From the NCBI GenBank assembly GCA_900618795.1, contig UYJD01000007.1:721702-785701 (forward strand): a stretch of DNA of 64,000 bases. The letters run 5' to 3'. Below, in pieces: positions 23,884-36,668 of this stretch. The DNA comes from Cyanodermella asteris (taxonomy: Eukaryota; Ascomycota; Lecanoromycetes; Ostropales; Stictidaceae). Made by a program: the position numbers and the translations under genes. The notes below the pieces were generated by a model. It made no database searches. It was not told the DNA's origin and saw only the letters and a program-made list of their open reading frames with translations. Each line of letters begins with the position of its first letter. The stretch's first letter is position 1.

Positions 23884-25926
23884 TTTGATACAGATAATTT
23901 TGAAATAAAAAGACTGGAACGAAACGATGAAAAAGACTAGATTGCGTTGGAATGAGTACCGAATGAGTGTAGTGAAGGAATGGATTGTACTGCGTCAAGC
24001 AGACACTGAAAAGACCGAATGAAAGAGAAGCCGGAAGGAAAGACGTTCGGGTGGATGAAGGTCAGAAAGAGTCGAAGAAAACAGCAAGGGATCGTGATAT
24101 ATACAAAGTAATTCCGACGTTGGGCGGTGTCATACTGGTGCCGGATGCTTTCGCTAGCCATGAGACTCCAAGCCCCGGACCAACAGGGCGCCGAGCATGA
24201 GACTGGGACGCACTGGCCATGGAAAACATCAGATGAATATCAGAAAGTTGGTGGTAACACAGAAAGCCACAAGGAGACAGTCAAAGTGAAACAAGTAATC
24301 AGACTAGAAAGGGTGGAAAAGCAACCTCATCGGAGCAGGAAGGATGGGGTGACAGGCGTGGCTAACGATAGAACAGCCACACAAAACTACCTGAGATGGG
24401 CACTGAACAAGCTCGTGGGAGTACCAGGATGATGCGAGCCTCGTGATGAGACGTAAGCGGACGGTCCGATCCGGGTCATCAGGAAACTTCGACTATCCAG
24501 TCGAAGGACTTCGGCGCATAGAAGATCAGTGGCCTTCGACAAGGTCCGTCCAGGCCAACGGTCTGAACCATCGGCCGCAATTAAATGATACTTGCGAGAG
24601 GGCTTGCCGGTCAATGACAGTGGATATTGCTGGCGCGTTTCCGGGCGAGACGGTCTTGTTGTTTGCTGGGCTGCTCAAGCCGGTGATGCAGGAAACAGCA
24701 GGTTCAGCGCAAAGTGGAACGGTGGCATCGCCTCTTGATGCATCAGTCGAGATGTAGTCTGGCCAGAGAGAGTCAGGTAGCTTGAAACCACGGGAGAAGT
24801 GTAGGAGGGAGCGCAGAGCCCAACGAGGGACGGTGTGCAGTCGTTTGAGCCTCGACTTGCGTTTGAGGATGCACAAGGTGACATTGTGAGCCGCCAAACG
24901 AGGCAGTGTCTAGCCTCCTTTTGGAAACACAACCCATCTCGTCGACTGGTCACTGGTGGCAGAACAGCTGCGCCTCTTCGAGCGGGCCGGCGCCGGGCAA
25001 ATTGGGAAGTCGTGTTTCAGGATGCGCGCCCACCACCGCTCTCTTAGCAACCATCATATGTACAGTACTACACCAGCCCTACCATTGGTCGCTGGCTCTC
25101 TCTGTCCACGGTGCGTTCGTGCTTTCCTGCATGGAATCATCCACACCTGTCATCTCTCGTACTTGCTGTCGCGTGGCAGCCTGCTGTTATTACTGTGGCG
25201 ATCGATCCGACGATCCTCCGCGTGGCTACAGTACCGGAACCACTGTCCCCGTCCGATCTGAGCACTGTTCATCGTCTGCATTGACGCGGCTGAAGGTGAT
25301 GAGCAGCAGCTCCGTAAGCCGGTCTCGATCGCTGCTTAGCTACCTTTCGTTGTGCCGATGAACAGTATTTGCTTCCACGTGCATTAAATTGCAGGAACCT
25401 CTGTCTGGACTCGCTGTAAGCCTATCACTCCTACCATTGCCGACTCCTCGCTTTTGACCGACAACGTCGAGGAACCAATCGGCATATCTTGATACCGCTC
25501 TAGTTGATGCTTCTGCACCTCTGTCGTACAAGCATGTCACTCGCCAGAAGCTGAGAGCCTGCCAGATCATCATTGGTGGTGCCATATCACATACCCCCGT
25601 GCCGGCCATCTCATCCGAGACAAGCACGGGTTTTTCTTTCACTTCCTCTTCAGCGCTGAACGGAATCAGCACAGAATCATGCTGGTGGCCGATGTCAAAA
25701 CGCTTTCCTGGCCGCTTTGTGGATGTCTGCAAGAAATTATCATGACCGCCACAGCGCTCACCCGTTCCTTCATGGCAAATGCTTCAAGACTATCAGCGAT
25801 GTCTCATACATGGTGCTCCGCAAATCAAATTCCGTTCCTGATTACAGTGAATATAGTCTCATGGGATCTACGGCTCTTTCAGATCTCTAGTATATCATCC
25901 TCTATGACTGACTGGAACCATCAAAC
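23884..25926. other. Gene-poor intergenic, 2 kb
   Basis: No gene could be recognised. The best minus-strand frame, 25732-25340, encodes 130 residues with ordinary composition (FDIGHQHDSVLIPFSAEEEV) but has no known family and no obvious partner exon. The + strand half next to 25927 presumably holds the promoter of the following gene. Confidence 0.4.
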
Positions 25927-27717
25927 ATGAGCATCGACCCTGCATTGCTTTCGCAGCCTGCAAGCCCATCAGACACCACGATTCTTCCGGATGTTCCCAT
26001 TTGGAAGGATGATACCACTCTCGCACCCACCGCCGAATCCGAAGGACTATCGGCTTGTCTGCCTACCGTAGGAGAATTTAAAGCCGACCAGGAACGGCTC
26101 GAGGCGTTGATCGGAAATGCAGCGGAACCTCCATCTGCTGAAAGCGAAACTAATGTGAACCATCAGAGCCTAACCGATGAAGCGCAGTCAACCGATCTTC
26201 TGCCTCTGACATTGTTCCTGCAGACTGAAGACGTGTCCCGTCGACGCTCCCAATCACAGCCTCCAAGCTGTGACCGATCGGGACTCGTGCCTCCGCCCAA
26301 ACATGAGAGCACTTTTGCAATGGCAATCCATGGTCCATACCCACCGATGGCGAGGTCGTACACGTCTTTGCCGCGGAAGTTCCATCCCTACGCTGGTCAC
26401 AGGGGTCCCCATCGACGCAGCCATACTTCGCACCCGATGATAGAGTTGAGGCCTCCAATCCCCAAGCCAGCAAGTGGAGGAACAGTAATGGGAGCGCCAA
26501 CTGGCCTGGCGTATACGATGCGAACATCAGTGCCGGGAGGACTGCTGCTGCACCACGCGATGCCACCGTCGCCCGCGTCATTCTCTAGCCTTGGTGGAGG
26601 AAGCCAATACCATTACAAACTCTACCACGACCAGACAAGCTTATCGCTCGGCTTGCAAACCCAATTGAAGGAGATGCAAGAGCGTTGCGAAGCAATGCAA
26701 AATTTTCTTGCACTTGCTTTCAGTCCTGGCGGTGACTGTAACCCGGATCATAACACTAGGACCGAGATTGAAAGGTCGGTGAGTCCTTCGCTACGTAGTG
26801 AACATGTTGCTAACGGGCCTCAGCCAGCGCCTTGTCATGCGCACTGCGAATCGCGAGATTGAAAGCCTGGACGAGCCACTGCAGCAATTGCCCATCCACG
26901 ACGCAGACTTGAGGGAGGTGTCGGCGCCTGCGACAGGGAGGGAATTGCGGGCCCTGGACCGTGAGTACAGGATGGTTTTTCTTGTCTAGCTCAATTTAGT
27001 GCAAAAACTGACAGATCCAGACCATGCCATGAACAGTCTTCTTGACGCCTATGAAGTCTACTATGGCAAAACCATGTTTCTCGGGCAAAAGAAGGAGATC
27101 TGGCTCAAATTTGTAGGAGCAAGTCGCACATTGATGCACAAGATCCTTGACCAATTGCCTGTCCGGTAGCTCTTTACATGTTGGCTTGCCCATTTGCTTA
27201 CAAGCAGTCTCTTCTATGATGCCTCTTCTTCAGATTACACCACAAGTCCTTTCTCCCCAGTTGAGCTGAATCTGTGACCGGAACTGCTAGCAGTGATCTC
27301 CTTCGCAGAACAACCTCGCCAAAAACAAGTAGTTCACGCCACACCGATGCAAGGCCTTTCCCCGCCGAAGATGCCTATGTGTTTCAAGACTGGTCTCGTG
27401 TCAGCGACCACCCGCCCCAGCTGTTCACACCAGCGCCGTCATGGCCTGCTGGTAAAGATTTATCTAGCTCTCCACCGGCCAATGTCCATGCCGCCTGTGA
27501 GTCGCCGCCATGTCACATACTTGCGAAAATGCGCATGATATTCTACAATTTCAGTTTCATTTGGCCAACTACGGCATAGCACATGTCTCCTCACGCAGAT
27601 CATGAGGCGCTCCAAGCCGACGAAAGTTCGCCGGTCTCTTTCTACCTTCCACCGGGTCGGTCTAGAATACCTGGATATCAATTGTCCGAAATGGGACAGC
27701 ATGGCGGGAACCTGTGA
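25927..27717 (+). CDS. Unidentified multi-exon gene, Ser/Pro-rich protein
   Basis: Proposed exons: 25927-26778, 26828-26960, 27015-27165, 27291-27496 and 27599-27717, about 486 residues. The first two introns (49 and 54 nt) have GTGAGT donors and are convincing. The third (27166-27290, donor GTAGCT) is weaker; without it the protein ends at 27169 after 379 residues. The last intron (GTGAGT...CGCAG, 102 nt) leads to an exon ending GYQLSEMGQHGGNL. The protein is mostly disordered, with a His/Arg/Pro-rich centre, a short helix (LKEMQERCEAMQNFLALAF) and an ordered-looking stretch MNSLLDAYEVYYGKTMFLG. I do not recognise a family and assign no function. It may be lineage-specific. Confidence 0.5.
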
Positions 27718-28365
27718 CAGATGATTTAGGGGACGGATTGACCGTCATATACCAAGAGGATCATCGGCATCTCGACTTCAAGGAGAGGCAGAACGGGCAC
27801 TTTGAACGGGTGCAGATTACCGCTTCCATCGCGTCTCCTGTCGCCTTTTTCCAAAAAGGCTTCTATACCTTAAATGTCGAGATCTGGGCAGAGGACGAAA
27901 CGACGCTCGCGCACGTTGAAGCGACGGCATGAATGGGTGGAATTGATGAGGACTATATAGACGAAGCCTGGCTGTCCCACGGTCGTTTTCCTACAAGTAA
28001 TTTCTTCGCGACCAGCGATTGTAATTGTGCGCGTAATTGTTCCCATTGATACGTAGGGCGATCGTAATACTCAAAGCGCTTGAATTTCCCCAGCGTCTCA
28101 GCAAGATCCAAAGATCTGGAGCGTGCCTCGATGGACGTAAGACATACGGTAGACATAAAGAAGCTTCGTGAGCTTGGTACCTACCTCGAAGAGGCTCAAG
28201 CTGCAAAGCGTCCGGTGCCCCGCGGATGACGGGCAAGTCTGCTCGGGAAGCTCCGGAACCCCGCCAGCAGCAGTGGTCGTTGTAAAACATCAGTCCCTTT
28301 CTGCTCAACATATTTCCGTCCTGTCAATTGACCGAAACTCCAAGAAATTCCTGTGCCAAGCTCTC
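27718..28365. other. Intergenic upstream of triose-phosphate isomerase
   Basis: About 650 bp. The + frame 27714-27932 encodes 72 residues without a known family and is probably chance. The stretch presumably holds the TPI promoter. Confidence 0.4.
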
Positions 28366-28416
28366 TATCACTCTCTCCCTCTATCTATCTACCTCTCTCT
28401 CCAGCTCCTACCGCAA
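28366..28416 (+). promoter_or_regulatory. CT-rich leader of triose-phosphate isomerase gene
   Basis: An almost pure pyrimidine tract (CTCTCTCCCTCTATCTATC and similar) ends a few bases before the ATG. Such CT blocks are typical of strongly expressed fungal glycolytic genes and mark the transcription start region. Confidence 0.5.
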
Positions 28417-28418
28417 TC

Positions 28419-29386
<968 letters not shown>

Positions 29387-30030
29387 CTCGGGGCTAAGAT
29401 GTGAGCATTGAGGATGCGTTCATTTTTCGGTTGTGTATTTGACATTGCATTGCCATTCGTGTACACTCTTCAAAGCTTGCTGTTGGTAGGGGAGGAAGGA
29501 GCTGCTGCATGTAAATGATACCAAGGCGAGAGAACCGACAGTGCGATTGAGTGTTGGAAGCGTACTTGAGGGAAATGACAGCTGTTCCAACTTGCCAAAT
29601 TTACCTTCCGCCTTTCTGGTGCAAAGCATCAATGCCACTCTCCGCGTAATGGATTTCGTGCCAAGGTTGAAACGAGCATGCCTAAACGACTGTCTATCAA
29701 AGCAAAAACGAGGTTAGCTCAATCATCAAGGAGAGCCACATTTCTTGAATCCACGCATTGATTACTTCATAGTCAATCCGCCATTTATGGCTTTCCAACA
29801 TAAGCATGGCCAATTTTACGACCAATGCCACCAATGGCCACGTTCAAAGCTCGTTTCCAACAATGCCCACGGCCCGCATGGCGGCTCAGAATCCAATATG
29901 TACATAACGTGCCAATGTGCGACAATAACCAGGTAGAAATATAGACGTCATCAAGTCATGTCACATTGAACGCTGCCTCCCTTGTCCGCGTCCAATTTCA
30001 ATCCAACGTAGATTCACTCGGCTGCAATCG
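29387..30030. other. Intergenic: convergent 3' regions
   Basis: 644 bp between TPI and the Sec2-domain gene. No gene is seen. Confidence 0.5.
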
Positions 30031-31112
30031 TCACGCTCGCACATCCACGCTCGGACTTGCATCTCTGTCGTCTCGGGCATCTTTCGGATCCGGCACTACC
30101 TGTTCCGACAGGACTTGCCGTACTCTCTCGATTCTTTGTACGCGCATGTCCAACATTCCAAGTCTCTTGTTCTTCTCTTGATCTCGGCGTTCTAAAACCT
30201 CGACTCGCTTCTCGAGTCTGTCTCTCGCCTTGCGCTCGTCCGCGACCAGCTTGTTCGCCTCGCTGAAGAGCTTCTCTGTCAAATCTTCAATCTCGCTCTT
30301 TGTCTTCTCTGCTTCTGCCTCGGCCACCCGTCGCAACTTTTGCTCCTCGTCCAGGCGTGCTTGCAAATCTGACGTTATAGCTTGAGATGCGCCGGCTGGT
30401 CGAGCGTGGGCTCCATTGATAGGCGTTGGAGGGGTACGCGACAGCAACGGAAACTGCTTCGGGGGCTCCAAGGGCAATGCGCTGTCTGGTACCCGGCCCG
30501 CTGTCCTTGGCGGCTGTGATGAAGTGGTGCTGGGAGCAGGAGAAGTTGTTGTGGAGCGCAGCGATGGCATGCGCGTCGGTAGTAGTCGGGATAGCGCGCC
30601 GCGCGAAGGTGCTCGTTCCGGCGAAGCTAAGACTGGCGCGGCCATCTGGGATGGTGGTGATTGCGCATCGCCGGAGGGTGAGCTTGTCGGATATGGTGTC
30701 GAACGACCAGCGCTCGACATGCTGTTCATGCGCCTGAGGGACGTCTCGTATTCGGTCGCTTTCTCCACTACGCAGTGTTAGCCCCGTTGTTGGCGCAAAG
30801 AATGCGTCAGATGTATGCCTTACTCGCTGTTGTTGCGCGCAGCGTTAGCGTCTGGATATGCTCTTCCAACTCGGCGATGCGCGCTTGGGCTTGCTGTAGG
30901 TCCTTGAGATACGGATGTACGACGTCTGTTCCGCAGTCAGGACAGACGCTGACGATGCCGCCGGCGGTATGCGACTTGTGTTGCAGGTGCTGATTCATGG
31001 CAGGACCAGAAGGGAGGGGTTTCCGAAAGATTGAGCGATTGTCTCCATCCGGTGGAGGCGTGGGGATCGAAGCGACAGCAGATGACGGCGTAAGCGCTGC
31101 TAAAGATGACAT
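30031..31112 (-). CDS. Sec2-domain Rab GEF-like protein
   Basis: Two exons, 31112-30824 and 30767-30031 (intron 30823-30768, 56 nt, phase 1), giving 341 residues. The N-terminal part holds a CPDCGTDVV Cys pair and a coiled coil (YLKDLQQAQARIAELEEHI). A Ser/Pro-rich linker follows. The Sec2 coiled-coil signature (EIEDLTEKLFSEANKLVADERK) lies in the last third. In yeast, Sec2 is the exchange factor for the Rab Sec4 on post-Golgi vesicles and so drives polarised exocytosis; hyphal tips depend on this pathway. The protein is shorter than yeast Sec2 (759 aa) and lacks its long C-terminus. It shares a 1-kb divergent promoter region with the DUF1308 gene. Confidence 0.85.
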
Positions 31113-32113
31113 GCGTGGAGCTAGCCCGGTTGAAACTGGAAAATAATGACTAGAAAGAGATGGTGTATTGGCGCAGGATGAGAAGGGTTATCGCCGTAGA
31201 AGTGAAGGCCGGACCGGCCGGTGCTGTGCTTGGCAGCCAGTAGGTGGCTAGCAGGTCGGCTGGGGGAGGTGAAGTAGGTGTCTGGAGATGGCAGGGAATG
31301 TGGGCTGGCAGGCGTGGCTCCGGCTGTCAGCAGATGTCGCAAGGATCGTTGCGCCGGTCAGCAGGGAATCGATTCCAAACAAGAGCGACAGTAACGGATA
31401 AGCAAGCCGGGAGGAAGCACAGGCGCTTGTGAGGAGAGAACTTCCTGTTGAGTTGTTGGCGAGGAGGTGCAGTTTGCAAGTCCAAGAAGCAGCTTGGAGT
31501 TTGGAATGGCGGAGGAGGAAGGGGGTCAAGCGTCCCGGAATCCCGCCTTCGTCGTGTATGGGCACTGGAAAGTTCAACGCCCAAGATTTCGCAGTCTGTC
31601 CCCTGACTTGCCATTGGTGCGTGCCTGAAGATGCGACTTTACAGCGAAACAGCGGTTGCACAGAGTGTGGGCCCCAATCACAATGCACCATCGTCCTGAA
31701 ATTAGACCGCTTGATCGGCAGCGGAGCCCGCTGGGAGTTTTCGGCCCCTGCGTGCTATCAATATACACGATTGCGACGCCACCCTTCTTTGTTCAGCCTC
31801 GCGTCGGCAAGAACCTCAGATGAGGGTGCTGACACCGGCGTCATCGGGCTGCAAGCAAGGCTGGGCGCTTCTGGCCACGATGCAGGCCCCTGGGCCGCCC
31901 ATTGGGGCCGCCGTGTCCACTAAAGTATTCAGGTTGAGGCCCCTAATGCCCCTAATGAGCTCCCCAGGCTCTCTCAGTTCGACCGCTAGCGCCCCGCGGC
32001 TGCCCGATCTCAGCCCTCAAATAATTGCTTGGTGTCACGAGATCCGTACCTAGCAAAGCCTCAGCCGGCTGACTAGGTGTCATGTGCGGTCCCCCACAAA
32101 TAGCACACAAAAC
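31113..32113. promoter_or_regulatory. Divergent promoter region
   Basis: 1 kb between the divergent Sec2-domain and DUF1308 genes. The overlapping ORFs on both strands (for example 31429-31923) have no domain and no consistent splice partners. A short direct duplication, CCCCTAATG CCCCTAATG, lies at about 31940-31957. Confidence 0.4.
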
Positions 32114-33670
32114 ATGGACCTCGTTCGAACTGACAGGAGCACGGGCAAGGAAAGGGTCTACGAGCCAACCCCTGCCGCCACCGACCTGCTCGACCGTTGC
32201 CGCCATCTGCTGGGCGAGATCGTCTCCTTCCAAGACTTTGCTGCTTCCCGAAAATGCAAGTCAATTGATATCCGACACTTCAAGAGCGCCGTGCAGTCCG
32301 AGGAGAAATCCTTGACTAAACTAGCACAAGCGGACCAAACCGCGTCTCGTACAGTACACAATCTCCGCTCATCGAATTTACCTTTCTACGAAGCCTTATG
32401 GAACACGGCGAAGCTATCACATAGGTTGACAGGCTTGCAGAAGCGCTTCTACTGGAACAAGTCCTCTCGCGTTGCCGCCAAAGGCAAACACAAGAAGAAA
32501 AGTGCTCTGGTCGATGTTGTGGCCGAAGAGGGGCTACTCTGGATCAAGGTGTCGACGGTCACCGAATCAAAACTACTCTTCGAGAAGGCCAAAGCTGGCT
32601 GGGAAGCAGATGAATGGAACGATTCGAGCGATGATGATCAAGCAGGCAGAAAGATCCTTGCCGAAGGAGCTGAACCAATCACCAAGGTCGAGGAGAGCAG
32701 TGATGACGATGAGGATGAAGGACAGCTCGAACTTGTCAGAGTTGCCAACGGCTTGAAGAAAGCATCCTTGGCGACCAGAGTCCAGTTCAAGCACCCGCAG
32801 GCACGTCTTGTACTACCAAACATTGAGCCTGGAACCAACAGCGCGGTTGATGGTATTTTGGCAGAACTACGAGATGCTGGTGTGGAACTGCAATGCGGAA
32901 AACAAGCCCTACCATCTGACACGAATGTTCACGAGTCATTATGCTTTGAGCAAATGCTGCCATTGTTTCGACCGGTCATGACCAAAGTTGTCAATCTAGA
33001 CTGCACGGTGTTGCTTGCGCTGATTTCGGATCTGAGCCATGGCAACGTCGATACTCTGGTTCTTCCTGACAAGCCGCACCCTTCGTTGACGTACCAGGTT
33101 GAGATTGAACGTGCCACTCCCTTACTACCACAGATTCTGTATCCAGGGCTACGCAATGTAGAAAGACTGGTTACATCCAGCCGGTCAGCAGCACGCATGT
33201 GGGACATTGTAAAGATAATTGGCACGCCTGCTGAGCACGAGCGGGCTCGCCTACTGTTTGGTGTAGAGTCAAACGGTAGTTCCGAGAATTCTTCAAGCCA
33301 GCCTGCCGACGATCTTCGCCGGCAGCTGGCTGAATTGAGCGTGCACCATGTGCCTTTGCTCCCTCTGCCTGTCACAGTCATCGATGATGGGATCAACACC
33401 ACTTCCACCATTCCACCCAGGATCCTCGGTCGGGTTTCAGGCCAGTTGAGTGACATCAACAGGAGTGTTTTCCTTCTGGGCTGGACGAATGGCTGGACAA
33501 CGGTTACAAGCAACCAGGTCGCTGTCAAGACGATAGAGAGCACGATACATGACGAGTTGAGCCGGTTTCAGAACGGCACGGACGGCAGCAACGATTTCGA
33601 GGGCCCAGCAATTTGGACAATCGACATTGCAAGGTCTCTGGTGGGAAAGGAAAGCGGTCGGGCAAAATGA
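32114..33670 (+). CDS. DUF1308 protein, C7orf25/UPF0415-like
   Basis: Single exon, 518 residues from the ATG at 32114; the open frame begins ten codons earlier but with GTG. The N-terminal half (FYEALWNTAKLSHRLTGLQKRF, then a highly acidic SSDDDEDEG patch) corresponds to the DUF5614 region. The C-terminal half (VVNLDCTVLLALISDLSHG, ILGRVSGQLSDINRSVFLLG) is the DUF1308 domain, which has a PIN-nuclease-like fold. Human C7orf25 is the animal counterpart. The biochemical role is unknown. Conserved acids such as Asp in NLDCTVLLALISD are consistent with a PIN active site, which is inference. Confidence 0.75.
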   Translation: MDLVRTDRSTGKERVYEPTPAATDLLDRCRHLLGEIVSFQDFAASRKCKSIDIRHFKSAVQSEEKSLTKLAQADQTASRTVHNLRSSNLPFYEALWNTAKLSHRLTGLQKRFYWNKSSRVAAKGKHKKKSALVDVVAEEGLLWIKVSTVTESKLLFEKAKAGWEADEWNDSSDDDQAGRKILAEGAEPITKVEESSDDDEDEGQLELVRVANGLKKASLATRVQFKHPQARLVLPNIEPGTNSAVDGILAELRDAGVELQCGKQALPSDTNVHESLCFEQMLPLFRPVMTKVVNLDCTVLLALISDLSHGNVDTLVLPDKPHPSLTYQVEIERATPLLPQILYPGLRNVERLVTSSRSAARMWDIVKIIGTPAEHERARLLFGVESNGSSENSSSQPADDLRRQLAELSVHHVPLLPLPVTVIDDGINTTSTIPPRILGRVSGQLSDINRSVFLLGWTNGWTTVTSNQVAVKTIESTIHDELSRFQNGTDGSNDFEGPAIWTIDIARSLVGKESGRAK

Positions 33671-34310
33671 TAAAAGCAGGAAATGAATCAAAGTTAGACC
33701 TCCTGGTTGAGGACATTCGACGTCCTTGCCTTCCGATTGATTTTCTGTACGATGGGATAATCCATCACTCGCGGTAGATTTTGTGGAGGTTTTCTATCTT
33801 ATCAGGTCAGCATCGGGGGGCCCAGGAGCTCATGGTTGCTTCTATGCTGCATTTCGAGGCACGGCAAGTATCCATCAGGGTGTATCTAGACAGATTGTTG
33901 AGGTTGCCGTGACAAGGTGCTGGGGAATATGTTTATCTGAGTATACCAACAAGTGAAAGTGGCCATAAAACTCAGATCAAACGATCGCGATGACATGAGT
34001 CTTGCAATGTACGGAAATCTTCGTTCATAAATATTGTTAGACCGTGTCCCATATCGGATGATTAACTGACTGGCAGACGCGTCTCGGGCTATATTTTATT
34101 CTGGCAACGAGCCGACTCTGCCGGCCAGGATAGTCAAGGGTGGAAACGGCAAGTCTTGGCGAGCGTTCAGTTTCCTCCGCCGGTTTCGCCTGCCGACCCA
34201 ACAGCTTCCGGTTGATCCCCAAAGCTGGAAGCTCGCCAACTTTGTTTTCAGCTAGCTGGTATCCGCCAAACTCTCCATTCCCCTCCCATCCTCCACTCAC
34301 CTGCCATACC
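33671..34310. other. Intergenic upstream of PDA1
   Basis: 640 bp between two + strand genes. The last 60 bp before the ATG are pyrimidine-rich (promoter-like). No gene is seen. Confidence 0.5.
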
Positions 34311-35651
34311 ATGTACGCGCGAGCTCTCCGACCAGCGCGTGCGCTGCCTCTGAGGATACAGCCGCGGGCTGTCCTCGCCCGGAGATCAGTCACAACTGAT
34401 GCCGCATCGTCGCACGCCGAGAAGTCGGAGGTGCCAGATGTAAGCTTCCGATTCAACAATCATCGATGCGACCAAGGACCGCGAAGAATGCTAAGACATG
34501 GAATAGGAAGATGATAAGCCTTTCAACGTACGGTTGTCAGATGAAGCTTTTGAGACATACGAGCTTGATCCGCCTCCCTACGAACTTGCCACCACGAAGA
34601 AGGAATTGAAGAAGATGTACTGGGACATGGTGGCGATCCGACGAATGGAGATGGCCGCAGACAGGTTATACAAGGAGAAAAAGATTCGCGGTTTCTGCCA
34701 TCTTTCGACCGGTCAGGAGGCTGTTGCAACTGGTATCGAACATGCCATCCACCGCGACGACTCGGTTATCACCGCTTATCGATGCCACGGCTTCGCTTTA
34801 ATGAGAGGCGCAAGCGTGCGCAGCATCATCGGAGAGTTGCTGGGCAGGAGAGAAGGCATTGCTTACGGCAAGGGTGGATCCATGCACATGTTCGCAAAGG
34901 GATTCTACGGCGGCAATGGTATCGTTGGTGCGCAGGTCCCCGTTGGCGCTGGCTTAGGCTTTGCTCAACAGTACATGGGTACCAAGCACGCCACTGTCTG
35001 CCTGTATGGTGATGGTGCAAGCAACCAGGGTCAGGTCTTCGAAGCCTTCAACATGGCTAAGCTTTGGAAGCTTCCTGTCTTGTTCGGCTGCGAGAGTATG
35101 TGTTATTCACCTTTTTAAGATGTTGACTTGCTGATCAAACAACAGATAACAAGTATGGTATGGGTACTTCTGCTGCTCGTTCATCTGCCCTCACCGACTA
35201 TTACAAGCGCGGCCAGTATATCCCCGGTCTCAAGGTCAACGGAATGGACGTCCTCGCCGTCAAGGCTGCAGTCCAGTACGGCAAGCAGCACACCACGGAT
35301 GGACACGGACCACTTGTCCTCGAATACGTTACTTACCGTTACGGTGGTCACTCCATGTCGGATCCTGGTACCACTTATCGTACTCGTGAGGAGATCCAGC
35401 GTATGCGCAGCAACAACGACCCAATCGCCGGTCTCAAACAGAAGCTGCTTGACTGGGAAGTCACAACCGAGGATGAGCTCAAGCAGATTGACAAGGACGC
35501 TCGCAGCCACGTCGATGAGGAGGTCAAGATTGCTGAGGAGATGGCAGTGCCTGACCCTACACCCAAGATTCTCTATGAGGACATCTACGTCCGCGGCAGC
35601 GAGCCAAAATTCATGAGAGGACGTACTCCTGAAGAGAACTACTACTATTAG
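34311..35651 (+). CDS. PDA1: Pyruvate dehydrogenase E1 component subunit alpha
   Basis: Three exons, 34311-34439, 34507-35095 and 35146-35651 (introns 67 and 50 nt), giving 407 residues. The first 35 residues form a typical Arg/Ala/Ser-rich mitochondrial presequence (MYARALRPARALPLRIQPRA). The thiamine-pyrophosphate motif is GDGASNQGQVFEAFN, completed across the second intron by CENNKYGMGTS. The phosphorylation loops YRYGGHSMSDPGTTYR are intact, so control by PDH kinase is expected. With E1 beta it decarboxylates pyruvate in the mitochondrial matrix and passes acetyl groups to E2. Identity is certain. Confidence 0.98.
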
Positions 35652-36270
35652 AGCGAGGGACTTTTTTTCCTGTTGCATATGGGATGGCGTGTACTCTAGC
35701 TCGGCGCCATGATTGAATCATATATTTGAAGAACGTTGCGCGACATGGTTTGACATGGTCTTGGATTTGCCCGTTTTGTGTGCTGTTTGAGAAAACTGGT
35801 TAGATTACCATATGAGATCGTGCACGGTTCGTTTCGCTCGATCTACAACATCTCATCACAGCAGCTCACGCCAGCAGAGTTTGACCGTGGTGAAACGTTG
35901 TCATTCGACTGCCCGCAGGCTTATTTCGTTCATTGAAGAATGGAGTCTCCTGGTCTTTGTTTTCTGGGTCTTTTATCTTGCATAAAGACAGGCGAGGACG
36001 ACATTGGCTTGAGGAGTTCATTTATTGTTTATCGAACTTTTCGAGAGCGTCGTTAAATTGTACACACCGCAATTGCATCAGCGTCAACGCTATCAGGGTT
36101 AAGGTAGTTTGTACTAGATTGCAATGAGCGCTGCGAGCACTCAAGCCCACCTTGGAGCATAGCCTGTCCCCAGTCCATGACTGGCAACTTCAGTGCATAT
36201 CGAGTAGGCAACGTCGTCCACGCATTCAAAGCCGTCCTTTTCCTTGACTTCTTCAGGTTCATCCACGCGA
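35652..36270. other. Intergenic
   Basis: About 620 bp downstream of PDA1. On the minus strand, 36270-36140 keeps an acidic open frame (FDRVDEPEEVKEKDGFECVDDVAYS) that may be the decayed tail of the neighbouring pseudogene. Nothing else is seen. Confidence 0.35.
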
Positions 36271-36668
36271 TCAAAGGTAAGCCGCGTACTCATCAAAAGT
36301 CCACGAACGCAGGTTCTTCTTCGTACAAAGCCTCCTCATCGTACTCGCCGGACTCGCCGTCGTACAAGGGCTTCATCGAAGTACTCAGCGTCGTCGTCGT
36401 AATCGCCTTCGAGCAAGGAGTCGGTGTCTTTCGTGGGCTCCGAAATCTCCGCATCAGTCTCAAGCTAAACCATAGAAGGCTCTTCTTGCGCTGGGTCTCG
36501 CCGTTGCATAAGGCTGGCATAAAACTTGCGGAGGGCTTCTTTCTGGGCTTCAGAAAGATCCGAGTCAGGATCAACGTAATCTGCAGAAGGCTCCTCTTGC
36601 GCTTGGTCTCGCGCTGGCGCAGACATAATCAAGAGGTAAAGGTCAAGTTTGTCCGAAGTGTCAGGCAT
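36271..36668 (-). pseudogene. Acidic repeat ORF broken by a stop and frameshifts
   Basis: An ORF starting at 36668 (or at the second Met, 36626, MSAPARDQAQEEPSAD) is stopped by TAG at 36467-36465. The same frame then continues with coding-like acidic sequence (DAEISEPTKDTDSLLEGDYDDDAEYFDEA). A frame change near 36371 leads to YDGESGEYDEEALYEEEPAF, and a second near 36296 would continue into DEYAAYL. The stop lies in the second copy of an imperfect internal duplication: AQEEPSADYVDPDSDLSEA is repeated as AQEEPSM-stop-ETDAEISEP. No family is recognised. Either this is a pseudogene, or assembly errors disrupt a small acidic protein. I have not joined the frames. Confidence 0.35.

Noticed and set aside
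25340-25732. 130-codon minus-strand frame
   Set aside because: No recognisable domain and no partner exons; kept only as a remark in the intergenic entry.
27293-27538. Alternative frame for the fourth exon of the unidentified gene, joined in phase 0 to a frame ending DSMAGTCDR
   Set aside because: Also splice-compatible, but its composition is less protein-like than the Ser/Pro/Asp-rich frame chosen. It remains an alternative.
27714-27932. 72-codon + frame after the unidentified gene
   Set aside because: Composition is protein-like, but there is no ATG start, no family and no splice link that keeps frame.
31113-32113. Overlapping ORFs of 100-160 codons on both strands
   Set aside because: They are mutually overlapping, have no domain and no consistent splicing; they fit a divergent promoter region better.
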